Source of the DNA: Bacteroidota bacterium
Lineage (GTDB): Bacteria > Bacteroidota > Bacteroidia > Bacteroidales > Paludibacteraceae
Assembly (NCBI GenBank): GCA_021779195.1
Contig: JAJYBB010000023.1
Span: 1 to 50,985 of the forward strand
Length of the DNA stretch: 50,985 bases
Direction: 5' to 3'
Each line of letters begins with the position of its first letter. Positions within the stretch are counted from its first letter, which is position 1. This document shows positions 1 to 8,071 of this stretch, one piece after another. The translations under genes and the position numbers were made by a program. Under the pieces are notes generated by a model. That model ran no database searches. It was not told the origin of the DNA and worked only from the letters and a program-made list of their open reading frames with translations.

Positions 1-110
1 AAAACTACCTCAATGAATTCTGTTATAAATTCAATCGAAGATATTTTGGAGAAAATTTATTTGATAGGCTTATGATAGCCTCGGTTACATACAAAAATCA
101 ATTTAGGTAG
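1..110 (+). CDS. IS1595-family (ISXO2-like) transposase, C-terminal end, partial
   Basis: The window opens inside a reading frame that begins at base 3 and ends with TAG at 108-110, giving 35 residues. They include NYLNEFCYKFNRRYFGENLF, which I recognise as the end of the DDE domain of IS1595/ISXO2-type transposases, where an LNEF-(C)-Y-(x)-FNRR signature sits near the C-terminus. The catalytic residues and the left end lie outside the window, so it cannot be said whether the element is intact. No terminal inverted repeat or target duplication can be defined from one end. The assignment rests on this signature alone. Confidence 0.7.
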   Translation, partial: NYLNEFCYKFNRRYFGENLFDRLMIASVTYKNQFR

Positions 111-139
111 TACAACGGATAATCATATTTTTTAATTAA

Positions 140-172
140 TTGAACATATTCACAGAAAAAACACTATTTTTG
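140..172 (+). promoter_or_regulatory. Candidate Bacteroidota-type promoter for the sugar dehydratase gene
   Basis: TATTTTTG at 165-172 matches the Bacteroidota -7 consensus TAnnTTTG. A TTG at 140-142 could be the core of the -33 element, about 22 bases upstream. The start codon follows 68 bases downstream. This would let the gene be transcribed independently of the transposon end on its left. Confidence 0.5.
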
Positions 173-239
173 CATTCCAAACTAATCTATAATCAACTAT
201 CTCTAATTGTTTATACATTCTTCAAATCGAGCATGAATT

Positions 240-2165
240 ATGAATGAATTTCAAAAAAGTTTACGTAAAATATTCAAGAGAATAATGCAATTGTCACTGG
301 TCAACAGGCGGTTGGTGTTTATTGTTGATTTGGCATTAAGCTTAGTGGGCTACAGCATTGCAGCGTATATACAAATAAGGAATTCGAATATGAATATTCC
401 AATCATCAAGTTGGTCATTTCAGGTTCGATCTATATTTTCAGCATTGCGTTGTCATTCTTCATCACAAAATCATACAGGGGATTAATCCGTCATTCAAGT
501 TTTATAGAATTGTGGCGTGTATTTATTTCAACGTTCATAGCTTCCGCCGTATTATACTTATATATTTTAATTGCTGGTTACCACTTCAATCATCGGTTCT
601 TTTTTATTCAGGATGTGTTTTTTATCAGCCTTGTACTTATGCTAGTGATAAGATATACAATTGTTATGTTATACAGTTACACCATGAATTACACGATCGG
701 TGTACGAAACAAAGCATTGATATATGAAATTGATGAACATAGCATTGCATTAACCCAATGGTTAAAAGGTTCTTCCAATCAGTATCAGATACAGGGTTTT
801 GTAAGCCGGAATCACGATGCAAAGAAAACCCGGATTCAGGATTTACCAATCTATTTTCTGAATGGTGATAATTTGGACTGGTTTTTAAGGAAAAATGAAG
901 TAAACACGATTATTTTCCCAGATTATCAGAGCATTAAAAATGAACAGATATTCATTTCAAAATGTATTGAGCGGGGAATTGCCATTATTGTATCGCCTCC
1001 ATTAGAAGGGGTAGATTCAACGGCGAAAATACGTTACCAGATGAAACCCATTCAATTTGAAGATTTACTGGGTCGCGAAGAAATAAAAATTGATATGGTG
1101 AAAATCGCACAGCAAACCCAAGATAAGGTTATATTAGTTACGGGTGCAGCAGGATCTATAGGAAGTGAACTGATCCGTCAGCTGGCAAAATTCAAACCCC
1201 TGTTACTTATATTGTTTGATGTTGCTGAAACGCCCATGCATAACCTGCGAATGGAGCTCGAACGAAATTATCCGAAATTAAAATTCGTGCCCGTTATTGG
1301 TGATGTACGAAATGAGAACAGACTTGATTTTGTGTTTCGTACGTATCATCCTCAAATCGTATATCATGCTGCCGCTTATAAACATGTTCCACTGATGGAA
1401 GAAAATCCATGTGAAGCCATTTTAGTGAATGTTATGGGAACAATGAATTTAAGTAATTATGCCCTCGCCAATAATGTAGAAAGTTTTGTTATGATTTCGA
1501 CCGATAAAGCGGTCAATCCTACCAATGTGATGGGGGCATCCAAGCGAATAGCTGAAATTTATGTTCAGTCTTTAGCAAAAGAAGGCGAAAAAAACGGAAG
1601 CAAATCGAACTTTGTAACGACGCGTTTTGGAAATGTATTAGGTTCAAATGGTTCAGTTATACCGCATTTTAAGAAACAGATAGAAAAGGGAGGTCCGATT
1701 ACAGTTACCCATCCTGATATCATTCGTTACTTTATGACCATCCCGGAGGCTTGCAGGCTTGTATTAGAAGCTGCTACAATTGGAAATACCGGAGAAATAT
1801 ATGTTTTTGACATGGGAAGTCCTGTGAAAATTGTGGACTTAGCGAAACGAATGATTGAACTTGCTGGCTTAATTCCTTATAAGGATATTCAAATTGAATT
1901 TATCGGCTTACGTCCGGGAGAGAAACTTTTCGAAGAATTGCTAAACGACAAAGAAAACACGATTCCGACTGAACATGATAAAATCACGGTTGCTACTGTT
2001 CAGAAATATCAATTTGATCAAGTAAAAACTTCAATTCTGTTATTGATAGATTACGCCATGCATGTAGACATAGAAAACACGATCAAAACAATGAAGTTAT
2101 TGGCACCCGAGTTTATAAGTAGTCAAAATTCACCTTTTAGTGAATTTGACGATTCAGATCTATGA
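240..2165 (+). CDS. Membrane-anchored nucleoside-diphosphate-sugar 4,6-dehydratase (CapD/WbpM/PglF family)
   Basis: This 641-residue protein has several hydrophobic N-terminal segments (about residues 20-150), then a CoA-binding-like Rossmann domain, then an SDR epimerase/dehydratase domain. The NAD(P)-binding motif TGAAGSIG is at 301-308. The active-site region has STDK at 420-423, and the usual YxxxK tyrosine is replaced by methionine (M431-GAS-K435), which is normal for the large WbpM/FlaA1-type dehydratases. Members convert UDP-GlcNAc to a 4-keto-6-deoxy sugar for O-antigen, capsule or glycoprotein glycans at the inner face of the membrane. Length fits the family (about 600-660 residues). 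The N-terminal membrane part is typical of the long subgroup. The gene stands alone here: an IS end lies to the left and uronate genes to the right, so no glycan cluster supports the exact sugar product. Confidence 0.9.
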   Translation: MNEFQKSLRKIFKRIMQLSLVNRRLVFIVDLALSLVGYSIAAYIQIRNSNMNIPIIKLVISGSIYIFSIALSFFITKSYRGLIRHSSFIELWRVFISTFIASAVLYLYILIAGYHFNHRFFFIQDVFFISLVLMLVIRYTIVMLYSYTMNYTIGVRNKALIYEIDEHSIALTQWLKGSSNQYQIQGFVSRNHDAKKTRIQDLPIYFLNGDNLDWFLRKNEVNTIIFPDYQSIKNEQIFISKCIERGIAIIVSPPLEGVDSTAKIRYQMKPIQFEDLLGREEIKIDMVKIAQQTQDKVILVTGAAGSIGSELIRQLAKFKPLLLILFDVAETPMHNLRMELERNYPKLKFVPVIGDVRNENRLDFVFRTYHPQIVYHAAAYKHVPLMEENPCEAILVNVMGTMNLSNYALANNVESFVMISTDKAVNPTNVMGASKRIAEIYVQSLAKEGEKNGSKSNFVTTRFGNVLGSNGSVIPHFKKQIEKGGPITVTHPDIIRYFMTIPEACRLVLEAATIGNTGEIYVFDMGSPVKIVDLAKRMIELAGLIPYKDIQIEFIGLRPGEKLFEELLNDKENTIPTEHDKITVATVQKYQFDQVKTSILLLIDYAMHVDIENTIKTMKLLAPEFISSQNSPFSEFDDSDL

Positions 2166-2657
2166 TCGAAGCTATTTGTTGAATTCTTTAAATTTGAAAG
2201 CATTTACCCCGACTATATATGCGTTAATCAACACCTAACACATTCCTATATCATTGCCGCATTTTGTAATTATTCCTGTCCTAACGTATTCCGCTATTTG
2301 TCATTGCATAATTTTGTGTAGTTGTTTGGTTAGCATCCTGCAATGTAGAAGTAAAATGCAAGGTTCAAATCATGCATCCCTATTTCGTAATTATAAAATT
2401 TTATCTATCTTCGTGGGCGAACACGGTAATTTTATTTCCGTTGGTGGAAAGAAATAATCAGCTGATATAACTTCATTTAAGCTGAAATTTAGGGAAATTT
2501 AGATTCGTAATTCCGATGGGAAATTTCTTTTGCACCTTGAAATTGTGGAAAAAATCGGTTGATCCGTTCATTTTTCTACTCCAAATTACCCGTTCAATGA
2601 ATAAGAAACCGGTTTTTAAAGTTAAAAATATATCGTTGAATTATAAAAATTACGCTC
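2166..2657. other. Intergenic region without a convincing gene
   Basis: No credible coding region was found. A 67-codon frame in the middle opens only with TTG, is Cys-rich and resembles no family. TAATTTTG at 2309-2316 matches the -7 consensus but is 340 bases from uxaC. A 10-base palindrome lies close to the uxaC start. TTTGTCATTGC near 2297 weakly resembles the dispersed repeat seen at 5470 and 20752. Confidence 0.5.
2606..2615. promoter_or_regulatory. Perfect palindrome AAACCGGTTT, possible LacI-family operator
   Basis: AAACCGGTTT is a perfect 10-base palindrome with a central CCGG, 42 bases before the uxaC start codon. LacI-family repressors of sugar genes commonly bind A/T-flanked palindromes with a central CG of this kind. 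No regulator gene of that type is in the window and the motif is not repeated before kdgK or eda, so this is only a candidate. Confidence 0.3.
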
Positions 2658-4064
2658 ATGAAAAAGTTTTTAGACGAAAATTTTCTCCTGCAAACTGAAA
2701 CAGCTCAACAACTGTATCACGAACATGCAGCCAAACAGCCTATTATCGATTATCATTGTCATTTAATCCCCTCAATGGTAGCCAATGATCATCAGTTTAA
2801 GTCATTAACCGAAATATGGTTGGGAGGAGACCATTATAAATGGCGCGCCATGCGTACAAACGGTGTAGACGAAAGATATTGTACCGGAAGCGATACATCC
2901 GACTGGGAAAAGTTTGAAAAATGGGCAGAAACTGTGCCTTACACCATGCGTAATCCATTGTATCACTGGACGCATTTAGAACTTAAGACCGGTTTCGGGG
3001 TTGAAAAACTGCTTTCGCCCAAAACGGCTCGCGAAATTTACGACGAATGTACTGCCAAACTGCAAACACCTGAATATTCAGCCCGTAACCTGATGCGGAA
3101 ATACAACGTGGAAGTGGTTTGCACCACCGACGATCCGGTTGACACACTCGAAAACCATATCAAAGCCAAAAATGACGGTTTTGAAATTAAAATGTTGCCT
3201 ACATGGCGTCCCGATAAAGCCATGGCTGTTGAAAATGCTGAAAATTTTCGTGCGTACGTTGAACAATTAGCCAACGTATCGGGTATAACGATTGCCACGT
3301 TTGACGATATGATACTGGCACTTCGTAAACGCCAGGACTTTTTTGCCGAAATGGGTTGCAAACTTTCCGACCACGGCATCGAAGAATTTTATGCTGAAGA
3401 ATATACCGATGCCGAAATCAAGGCTATTTTCAATAAAGTATATGGAGGCAACGCATTAACGCACGAAGAAATCCTGAAATTCAAATCGGCTATGATGGTT
3501 ATTTTTGCTGAAATGGATTGGGAAAAAGGCTGGACACAACAATTTCATTACGGCGCAATTCGCAATAACAATACGCGCTTGTTCAACCGGTTAGGGCCCG
3601 ATACGGGTTTCGATTCCATTGGGACATTCAACACGGCAAAAGCTATGTCGAAGTTTCTGAACCGATTGGATACTCAAAATAAATTAGCAAAAACCATTTT
3701 ATACAATTTGAATCCGGCTGACAACGAAATGATTGCCACCATGATCGGCAACTTCCAGGATGGAACCGTTGCCGGTAAAATACAATTCGGTTCGGGTTGG
3801 TGGTTTCTGGATCAAAAAGATGGCATGGAAAAGCAAATGAACTCGCTTTCAGTGTTGGGTTTACTGAGCCGCTTTGTGGGTATGCTCACCGACTCGCGCA
3901 GCTTCCTCTCCTACCCGCGCCATGAATATTTCCGTCGCACACTTTGCAATTTGATTGGCAATGATGTTGAAAACGGCTTATTACCTGTTCAGGAACTCGA
4001 TTTCATGGGCAAAATGGTGGAAGACATTAGCTATCACAATGCCAAAAAATTCTTCAAATTTTAA
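2658..4064 (+). CDS. uxaC: Glucuronate isomerase (uronate isomerase)
   Basis: The 468-residue product matches UxaC, a TIM-barrel enzyme of the amidohydrolase superfamily that converts D-glucuronate to D-fructuronate and D-galacturonate to D-tagaturonate in the cytoplasm. The metal-binding start IIDYHCHL (about 29-36) is clear. The segments FEKWAETVPYTMRNPLYHWT, a TTDDPVD stretch near 157 and a C-terminal SRSFLSYPRHEYFRR stretch are characteristic. Length is the usual 465-475. The start ATG is followed directly by MKKFLDENFLLQ, the normal N-terminus; an overlapping frame that begins upstream is out of register and rejected. It is the first gene of the uronate cluster, but a strong hairpin separates it from kdgK, so the two may be separate transcription units. 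Confidence 0.96.
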   Translation: MKKFLDENFLLQTETAQQLYHEHAAKQPIIDYHCHLIPSMVANDHQFKSLTEIWLGGDHYKWRAMRTNGVDERYCTGSDTSDWEKFEKWAETVPYTMRNPLYHWTHLELKTGFGVEKLLSPKTAREIYDECTAKLQTPEYSARNLMRKYNVEVVCTTDDPVDTLENHIKAKNDGFEIKMLPTWRPDKAMAVENAENFRAYVEQLANVSGITIATFDDMILALRKRQDFFAEMGCKLSDHGIEEFYAEEYTDAEIKAIFNKVYGGNALTHEEILKFKSAMMVIFAEMDWEKGWTQQFHYGAIRNNNTRLFNRLGPDTGFDSIGTFNTAKAMSKFLNRLDTQNKLAKTILYNLNPADNEMIATMIGNFQDGTVAGKIQFGSGWWFLDQKDGMEKQMNSLSVLGLLSRFVGMLTDSRSFLSYPRHEYFRRTLCNLIGNDVENGLLPVQELDFMGKMVEDISYHNAKKFFKF

Positions 4065-4083
4065 ACTGACTTGATTTTTCATT

Positions 4084-4125
4084 TTAAGGATATACCAAAA
4101 CATTTCGTTTTATGTGTATCCTTAA
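4084..4125 (+). other. Strong stem-loop after uxaC
   Basis: TTAAGGATATAC pairs with GTGTATCCTTAA (one G-U pair), and an inner AAAAC/GTTTT stem continues after a small bulge, for about 17 pairs closed by the loop ATTTC. No T-tract follows, so it is not a standard intrinsic terminator. It may mark the 3' end of the uxaC transcript, stabilise it, or act as a processing site. Confidence 0.55.
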
Positions 4126-4211
4126 CTGATAATATTGATGAAACCATGAAGATTGAACAAATAGTTCACTAAAGAAATCATTTTTTGTACAAAGAAGAAA
4201 GAAATTTGCGG

Positions 4212-4250
4212 TACTTTTGAAACCAAATTCAATAAAAAGCAGTATTTTTG
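4212..4250 (+). promoter_or_regulatory. Candidate promoter(s) and palindrome upstream of kdgK
   Basis: Two -7 matches are present: TACTTTTG at 4212-4219 and TATTTTTG at 4243-4250. The TTTG of the first could serve as the -33 element of the second (spacer about 23). The second overlaps an inverted repeat, TTGGT-CA-ACCAA at 4248-4259, which is a plausible operator position. The start codon lies 46 bases beyond 4250. Confidence 0.5.
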
Positions 4251-4296
4251 GTCAACCAATTAAAATAAACACTTTTCAAAAAAAATAGGATTAACA

Positions 4297-5340
4297 ATGA
4301 GTAAAAAGATTGTAACTTTTGGAGAAATTATGCTTCGTTTAGCCACTCCGGGCTATGAGCGATTCAGTCAGGCAACCCAATTCACAGCAACCTTTGGTGG
4401 AGGCGAAGCCAATGTAGCCGTATCACTGGCAAACTATGGCATGAAAACCGAATTTATCACCCGATTGCCAAAAAATGACATTGCTGAATCGTGCATTATG
4501 AATCTGCGCAAATACGGAGTTGGAACCGGCAACATTCTCCGTGGTGGCGACCGAATAGGTATTTATTTTCTCGAAACAGGTGCAGTGGCACGTGCCAGCA
4601 AAGTAGTGTATGACCGTGCCCACTCGTCGATTGCCGACATTCAGCCGGGAATGATCGATTGGCGTGAAGTATTCAAAGGAGCAGACTGGTTTCACTGGAC
4701 GGGCATTACTCCTGCCCTTTCGCAAGGTGCTGCCGATGCATGTCTCGAAGCCATACAGGTTGCCAACGAAATGGGTGTTACTGTGTCGACCGACCTCAAT
4801 TACCGCAAGAACTTGTGGAAATACGGCAAAACAGCCGCCGAAGTAATGCCTGCATTGGTAGCCGGATGCGATGTTATCCTTGGTAACGAAGAAGATGCTG
4901 AAAAAGTGTTTGGTATCAAACCCGAAGGCTTCGATGTGGCTCATACCGGTGGCGAAGTAAATGCCGCCGAATTCGAATCGGTTTGCACGCAAATGAGGAC
5001 TAAATTTCCCCGTGCCCAAAAAGTGATAATCACCTTACGCGGTTCCATTAACGCTAACCACAATACCTGGGGTGGCGTTCTTTACAGTAATGGAACGTTA
5101 TATCAGTCAAAACGTTACGACATCACTCACATTGTTGACCGTGTAGGGGGTGGCGATTCGTTTATGGGCGGATTAATTTATGGCTTATTAACCTATACCG
5201 AAAGCGATCAGAAAGCACTTGAATTTGCAGTGGCAGCTTCGTGTCTGAAACATACGATTTACGGCGACTTTAACTTAGTAACCATTGCCGAAGTGGAAGC
5301 GCTTATGGGCGGTGACGGAAGCGGACGTGTAAGCCGGTAA
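4297..5340 (+). CDS. kdgK: 2-dehydro-3-deoxygluconate kinase (PfkB family)
   Basis: The 347-residue protein is a PfkB-type sugar kinase. The N-terminal sugar-site signature GGGEANVAVSLANYG is near residue 31. The C-terminal ATP/anion-hole motif is DRVGGGDSF, with the usual GAGD as GGGD, and contains the catalytic aspartate. KdgK phosphorylates 2-keto-3-deoxy-D-gluconate to KDPG in the cytoplasm. The substrate call rests on context: uxaC precedes it and KDPG aldolase and a hexuronate-type transporter follow. The gene probably has its own promoter. Fructokinase or another PfkB activity cannot be excluded from motifs alone. Confidence 0.9.
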   Translation: MSKKIVTFGEIMLRLATPGYERFSQATQFTATFGGGEANVAVSLANYGMKTEFITRLPKNDIAESCIMNLRKYGVGTGNILRGGDRIGIYFLETGAVARASKVVYDRAHSSIADIQPGMIDWREVFKGADWFHWTGITPALSQGAADACLEAIQVANEMGVTVSTDLNYRKNLWKYGKTAAEVMPALVAGCDVILGNEEDAEKVFGIKPEGFDVAHTGGEVNAAEFESVCTQMRTKFPRAQKVIITLRGSINANHNTWGGVLYSNGTLYQSKRYDITHIVDRVGGGDSFMGGLIYGLLTYTESDQKALEFAVAASCLKHTIYGDFNLVTIAEVEALMGGDGSGRVSR

Positions 5341-5469
5341 AATAGATGTACAATGTTGGGTTTTACGCTATACAAATTGGAAGAATTCGGTGGTATAAAC
5401 GCTATATTGACTTTTGAATTGTAAATCGGCCTAAATTGTAAATACTCCGAAAAATCAACTTTTTATTTC

Positions 5470-5496
5470 CGAACGCTATGACACAAAGTCGCAACG
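5470..5496 (-). repeat. Dispersed intergenic repeat, copy 1
   Basis: These 27 bases match the reverse complement of 20752-20778 at 24 of 27 positions. The shared core reads CGAACGC(A/T)ATGACACAA followed by (A/C)GTCGCAA. Both copies lie outside genes. The pattern resembles the REP-like or palindrome-derived intergenic repeats known from many bacterial genomes, but the family is not identified. Confidence 0.5.
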
Positions 5497-5534
5497 TATG
5501 GAATAAGATGGTCTGTTTTATCGTAGCGCCTAAG

Positions 5535-5542
5535 TATCTTTG
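5535..5542 (+). promoter_or_regulatory. Candidate promoter -7 box for the KDPG aldolase gene
   Basis: TATCTTTG matches TAnnTTTG exactly. A weak TGTTTT about 15-20 bases upstream could be the -33 element. The start codon is 128 bases downstream, so the transcript would have a long leader. Confidence 0.4.
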
Positions 5543-5670
5543 CAACGTTGCGTTCAAAAAATACTTTACGCAGTGGACTCATAATTACGAAACGAATAAA
5601 TATAAACGATGATACAATGGAACGCAATCGTAGCGAATCGAAAATTGTACATCTTTAAATTGCATATAAA

Positions 5671-6336
5671 ATGAGATTTTCAAAACTTCAGGTTCTTACC
5701 GTAGCCAAAGAAACAGGGTTAGTGCCTGTTTTTTATCACAGCGACATCGAAGTCGCCAAAAATGTAGTGAAAGCCTGCTATGCCGGTGGCATCAGGGCTT
5801 TTGAGTTTACCAACCGTGGCGATTTTGCCCACGAAGTGTTTCGCGATTTGGTGAAATTCGCCGTCAAAGAATGTCCCGAAATGATTATGGGTATCGGGTC
5901 AATTGTGGATGCTCCAACAGCAACCCTGTACATTCAAATGGGCGCCAACTTTATTGTAGGTCCGCTGTTCAATCCCGAAGTAGCCAAAGTAGCCAATCGC
6001 CGTCTGATTCCTTACATGCCCGGTTGCGGATCGGTATCCGAAGTTGGATTTGCTCAGGAAGCCGGATGCGATGTTTGCAAAGTATTCCCGGGCGATGTGC
6101 TCGGAGCCGCTTTCGTAAAAGGACTGAAAGCACCCATGCCCTGGTCGAATCTGATGGTAACGGGTGGTGTAAAGCCCGAAGAAGGTAATCTGAAAGCCTG
6201 GTTTGATGCCGGTGTAACCTGCGTGGGAATGGGTTCGAACCTTTTCCCTGCCGACATGATAAAAACCGGCGACTGGGCAGGCATCACCCAACTTTGCCGC
6301 GATGCCCTGGCTATTATTCAAAAAATAAAAAAGTAG
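5671..6336 (+). CDS. eda: KDPG / 4-hydroxy-2-oxoglutarate aldolase
   Basis: The 221-residue protein is a class I aldolase that splits 2-keto-3-deoxy-6-phosphogluconate into pyruvate and glyceraldehyde-3-phosphate, the last step of uronate breakdown. Catalytic positions are visible: E45 and R49 in FEFTNRG, and the Schiff-base lysine K137 in DVCKVFPGD (K133 in E. coli). GIGSIVDA at 74-81 and the phosphate-binding [11 protein letters not shown] region are also conserved. Length is normal. The MFS transporter gene follows after 34 bases, so the two are probably co-transcribed. Confidence 0.93.
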   Translation: MRFSKLQVLTVAKETGLVPVFYHSDIEVAKNVVKACYAGGIRAFEFTNRGDFAHEVFRDLVKFAVKECPEMIMGIGSIVDAPTATLYIQMGANFIVGPLFNPEVAKVANRRLIPYMPGCGSVSEVGFAQEAGCDVCKVFPGDVLGAAFVKGLKAPMPWSNLMVTGGVKPEEGNLKAWFDAGVTCVGMGSNLFPADMIKTGDWAGITQLCRDALAIIQKIKK

Positions 6337-6370
6337 ACATTCCAAATTATAAAAACTTAAAACAAATTTT

Positions 6371-7762
6371 ATGACTAAATCAACCGCTGCAAAAATCGGC
6401 AATTACCGGTGGGTAATAGCGGGTTTATTATTATTTTCAACTACGGTAAATTACATGGACCGTAATGTTATCGGATTCTTGAAAGAATATTTCTGTTCGC
6501 CCGAAGGTTTTGGATGGTCGAATTCCGACTTTTCGTATGTAACCTCTGTATTTACCTTCTTTTATGCAGGATTTACCTTATTATCAGGCATCGTCATTGA
6601 TAAAATCGGCACAAAATTAGGATTGGCTTTTTCATTAATTACCTGGTCGGTTTTCGGTGTTCTGAATGCATTCGTAGGAGCAACAACCTACATGCACATG
6701 GCTGTCAGAAGTCTATTTGGAGCCGGTGAAGCAGGTAACTTTCCGGCATCAATTAAAACGGTTGCCGAATGGTTTCCTAAAAAGGAGCGCGCATTGGCTA
6801 CTGGAATTTTTAATTCAGGATCCAATATTGGGGCTATGATAGCAGCTTTGTTTGTTCCCTGGTGCATGGTTTATTTCACAGGCGATCACATGATTCTGGG
6901 ACTGAAAGGCTGGCAAATGGCATTCATTCTTACCGGCGTTACGGGCTTTATCTGGTTAATCTTCTGGTTTACAATTTACGGAAATCCGAAACAATTGGTG
7001 GCAAAAGGAAAACTCAGTCAGGCTGAATTCGATTATATCCACAGCGATGCCGACGAGAATGCAGCAGCAGCCGCATCGCTTGCCGCCGGAAAAACCGAAA
7101 AAGTTCCCTGGTTTCAACTGTTGAAATATCGTCAGACCTGGTCATTTGTATTCGGCAAATTCATGACCGATGGGATTTGGTGGTTTTTATTATTCTGGTT
7201 ACCCGATTATTTGCAAAAACAATTCAATATGACCCCACAACAAGTTATGTGGCCTACGTTCACGGTGTTCGGGATTGCCATTTTCGGATCAGTGTTTGGC
7301 GGATCAGTTCCCATGTTCTTTATGAACAAAGGCATGGAAGCTTATAAGGCACGCATGAGAGCCATGTTATTGATTGCCATTGTGCCGGTAAGTTTATTGC
7401 TTACCCAATATTTTGGGAATGTCGAAATTTTCGGTAGCAGTGCTTCATTATTAGCCGTTGCCATTATCTGTTTGGGCGGTGCAGCTCATCAAGCATGGTC
7501 GGCAAATCTATTCACTACCGTATCCGACATGTTTCCGAAGAAGGCTGTTGGCTCAGTTACCGGAATCGGCGCCTTTGCCGGAGGGATCGGCGGCGTACTG
7601 GTTCAGTTATTGGCAGGAGCTTTAACCGATCATTTTGAAGCGTTGGGCGACAAAAAAGTAGCTTATGTCATAATGTTTGCCGTATGTGCGTTTGCGTACC
7701 TGATTGCATGGACGGTCATGAAATTATTAGTCCCTAAATTTAAAATTATTAGCGATTTATAA
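6371..7762 (+). CDS. MFS hexuronate transporter, ExuT-like (anion:cation symporter family)
   Basis: The 463-residue protein has the 12-helix pattern of the major facilitator superfamily. The first helix carries VNYMDRNVIG, equivalent to the NYxDR motif of the ACS family. Helices 4-5 have GEAGNFPASIKTVAEWFP followed by KKERALATGIFNSGSNIGA, hallmarks of ExuT, GudP and related proteins. The inner membrane protein probably imports glucuronate and/or galacturonate with protons. Specificity is inferred from its place directly behind the aldolase gene, and glucarate or galactonate remain possible. A T-tailed hairpin lies 180 bases downstream, leaving an unusually long 3' region. Confidence 0.88.
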   Translation: MTKSTAAKIGNYRWVIAGLLLFSTTVNYMDRNVIGFLKEYFCSPEGFGWSNSDFSYVTSVFTFFYAGFTLLSGIVIDKIGTKLGLAFSLITWSVFGVLNAFVGATTYMHMAVRSLFGAGEAGNFPASIKTVAEWFPKKERALATGIFNSGSNIGAMIAALFVPWCMVYFTGDHMILGLKGWQMAFILTGVTGFIWLIFWFTIYGNPKQLVAKGKLSQAEFDYIHSDADENAAAAASLAAGKTEKVPWFQLLKYRQTWSFVFGKFMTDGIWWFLLFWLPDYLQKQFNMTPQQVMWPTFTVFGIAIFGSVFGGSVPMFFMNKGMEAYKARMRAMLLIAIVPVSLLLTQYFGNVEIFGSSASLLAVAIICLGGAAHQAWSANLFTTVSDMFPKKAVGSVTGIGAFAGGIGGVLVQLLAGALTDHFEALGDKKVAYVIMFAVCAFAYLIAWTVMKLLVPKFKIISDL

Positions 7763-7940
7763 TCAATTATAAGGCATTTGAATACAAAGCAAATTAGAGT
7801 GAAGCGCAGATCCAGCCACGAGGTCATTCTTTCAAAACGGAGAGCGCGAGAATAAAGACATGACCTAGATATCAATTCTTTATATAATTCAAGATACAGG
7901 TTATACAATGGATTTTTTTTAGTGGTTTGATGGATTATTA

Positions 7941-7977
7941 AAAAAGACTTCTTAATGGTAGAAGTCTTTTTTTATTT
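7941..7977 (+). terminator. Intrinsic terminator after the hexuronate transporter
   Basis: AAAAAGACTTC and GAAGTCTTTTT form a perfect 11-pair stem around the loop TTAATGGTA, and the T-run continues on the + strand. A T-run is also present on the minus strand. Confidence 0.85.
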
Positions 7978-8009
7978 GATGATGATCCGTTCTAAGGGTT
8001 TGCAAGTGT

Positions 8010-8046
8010 TGTGAAAAATAAAGGAGGTGTCAAAACGGAACCTCCT
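8010..8046 (-). terminator. Intrinsic terminator for the GSCFA gene
   Basis: On the minus strand AGGAGGT (8046-8040) pairs with ACCTCCT (8028-8022), followed by TTATTTTT. It lies 26 bases beyond the stop codon of the minus-strand gene. Confidence 0.7.
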
Positions 8047-8071
8047 ATTTCATTCTTGAATCAACTCATGC

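Larger units (their letters stand above)
5341..5670. other. Intergenic region between kdgK and the aldolase gene
   Basis: No gene is seen. It holds a dispersed repeat copy (5470-5496) and a -7 promoter match (5535-5542). Several short GTTGCG/CGCAAC words (for example GCAACGTTGCG near 5542) may be remnants of the same repeat. The size of the gap argues that the aldolase gene is transcribed separately from kdgK. Confidence 0.5.
7763..8071. other. Intergenic region between convergent genes, with a structured segment
   Basis: Besides two terminators it contains a stem of AGGTCAT-TCTTT (7821-7832) pairing with AAAGA-c-ATGACCT (7854-7866), one bulged base. The stretch from about 7800 to 7866 is more GC-rich than the surrounding DNA and contains CGGAGAGCGCGAG in the loop. 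It has no tRNA shape and its origin is unknown. It may be a remnant of a repeat or a 3'-UTR RNA structure. Confidence 0.4.

Noticed and set aside
2254-2457. 67-codon frame before uxaC
   Set aside because: Starts with TTG, contains no known motif and looks like random translation of an AT-rich intergenic region.
4423-5019. Open frame of 198 codons on the minus strand
   Set aside because: It lies fully inside kdgK on the other strand, has no family features, and its sequence follows from kdgK codon use.
5899-6402. Open frame of 167 codons on the minus strand
   Set aside because: Antisense to the KDPG aldolase gene and the start of the transporter gene; no recognisable domain or promoter.
7663-7908. 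Minus-strand frame covering the end of the transporter gene and the structured segment
   Set aside because: No known motif; the part outside the transporter gene is better explained as a structured non-coding segment.
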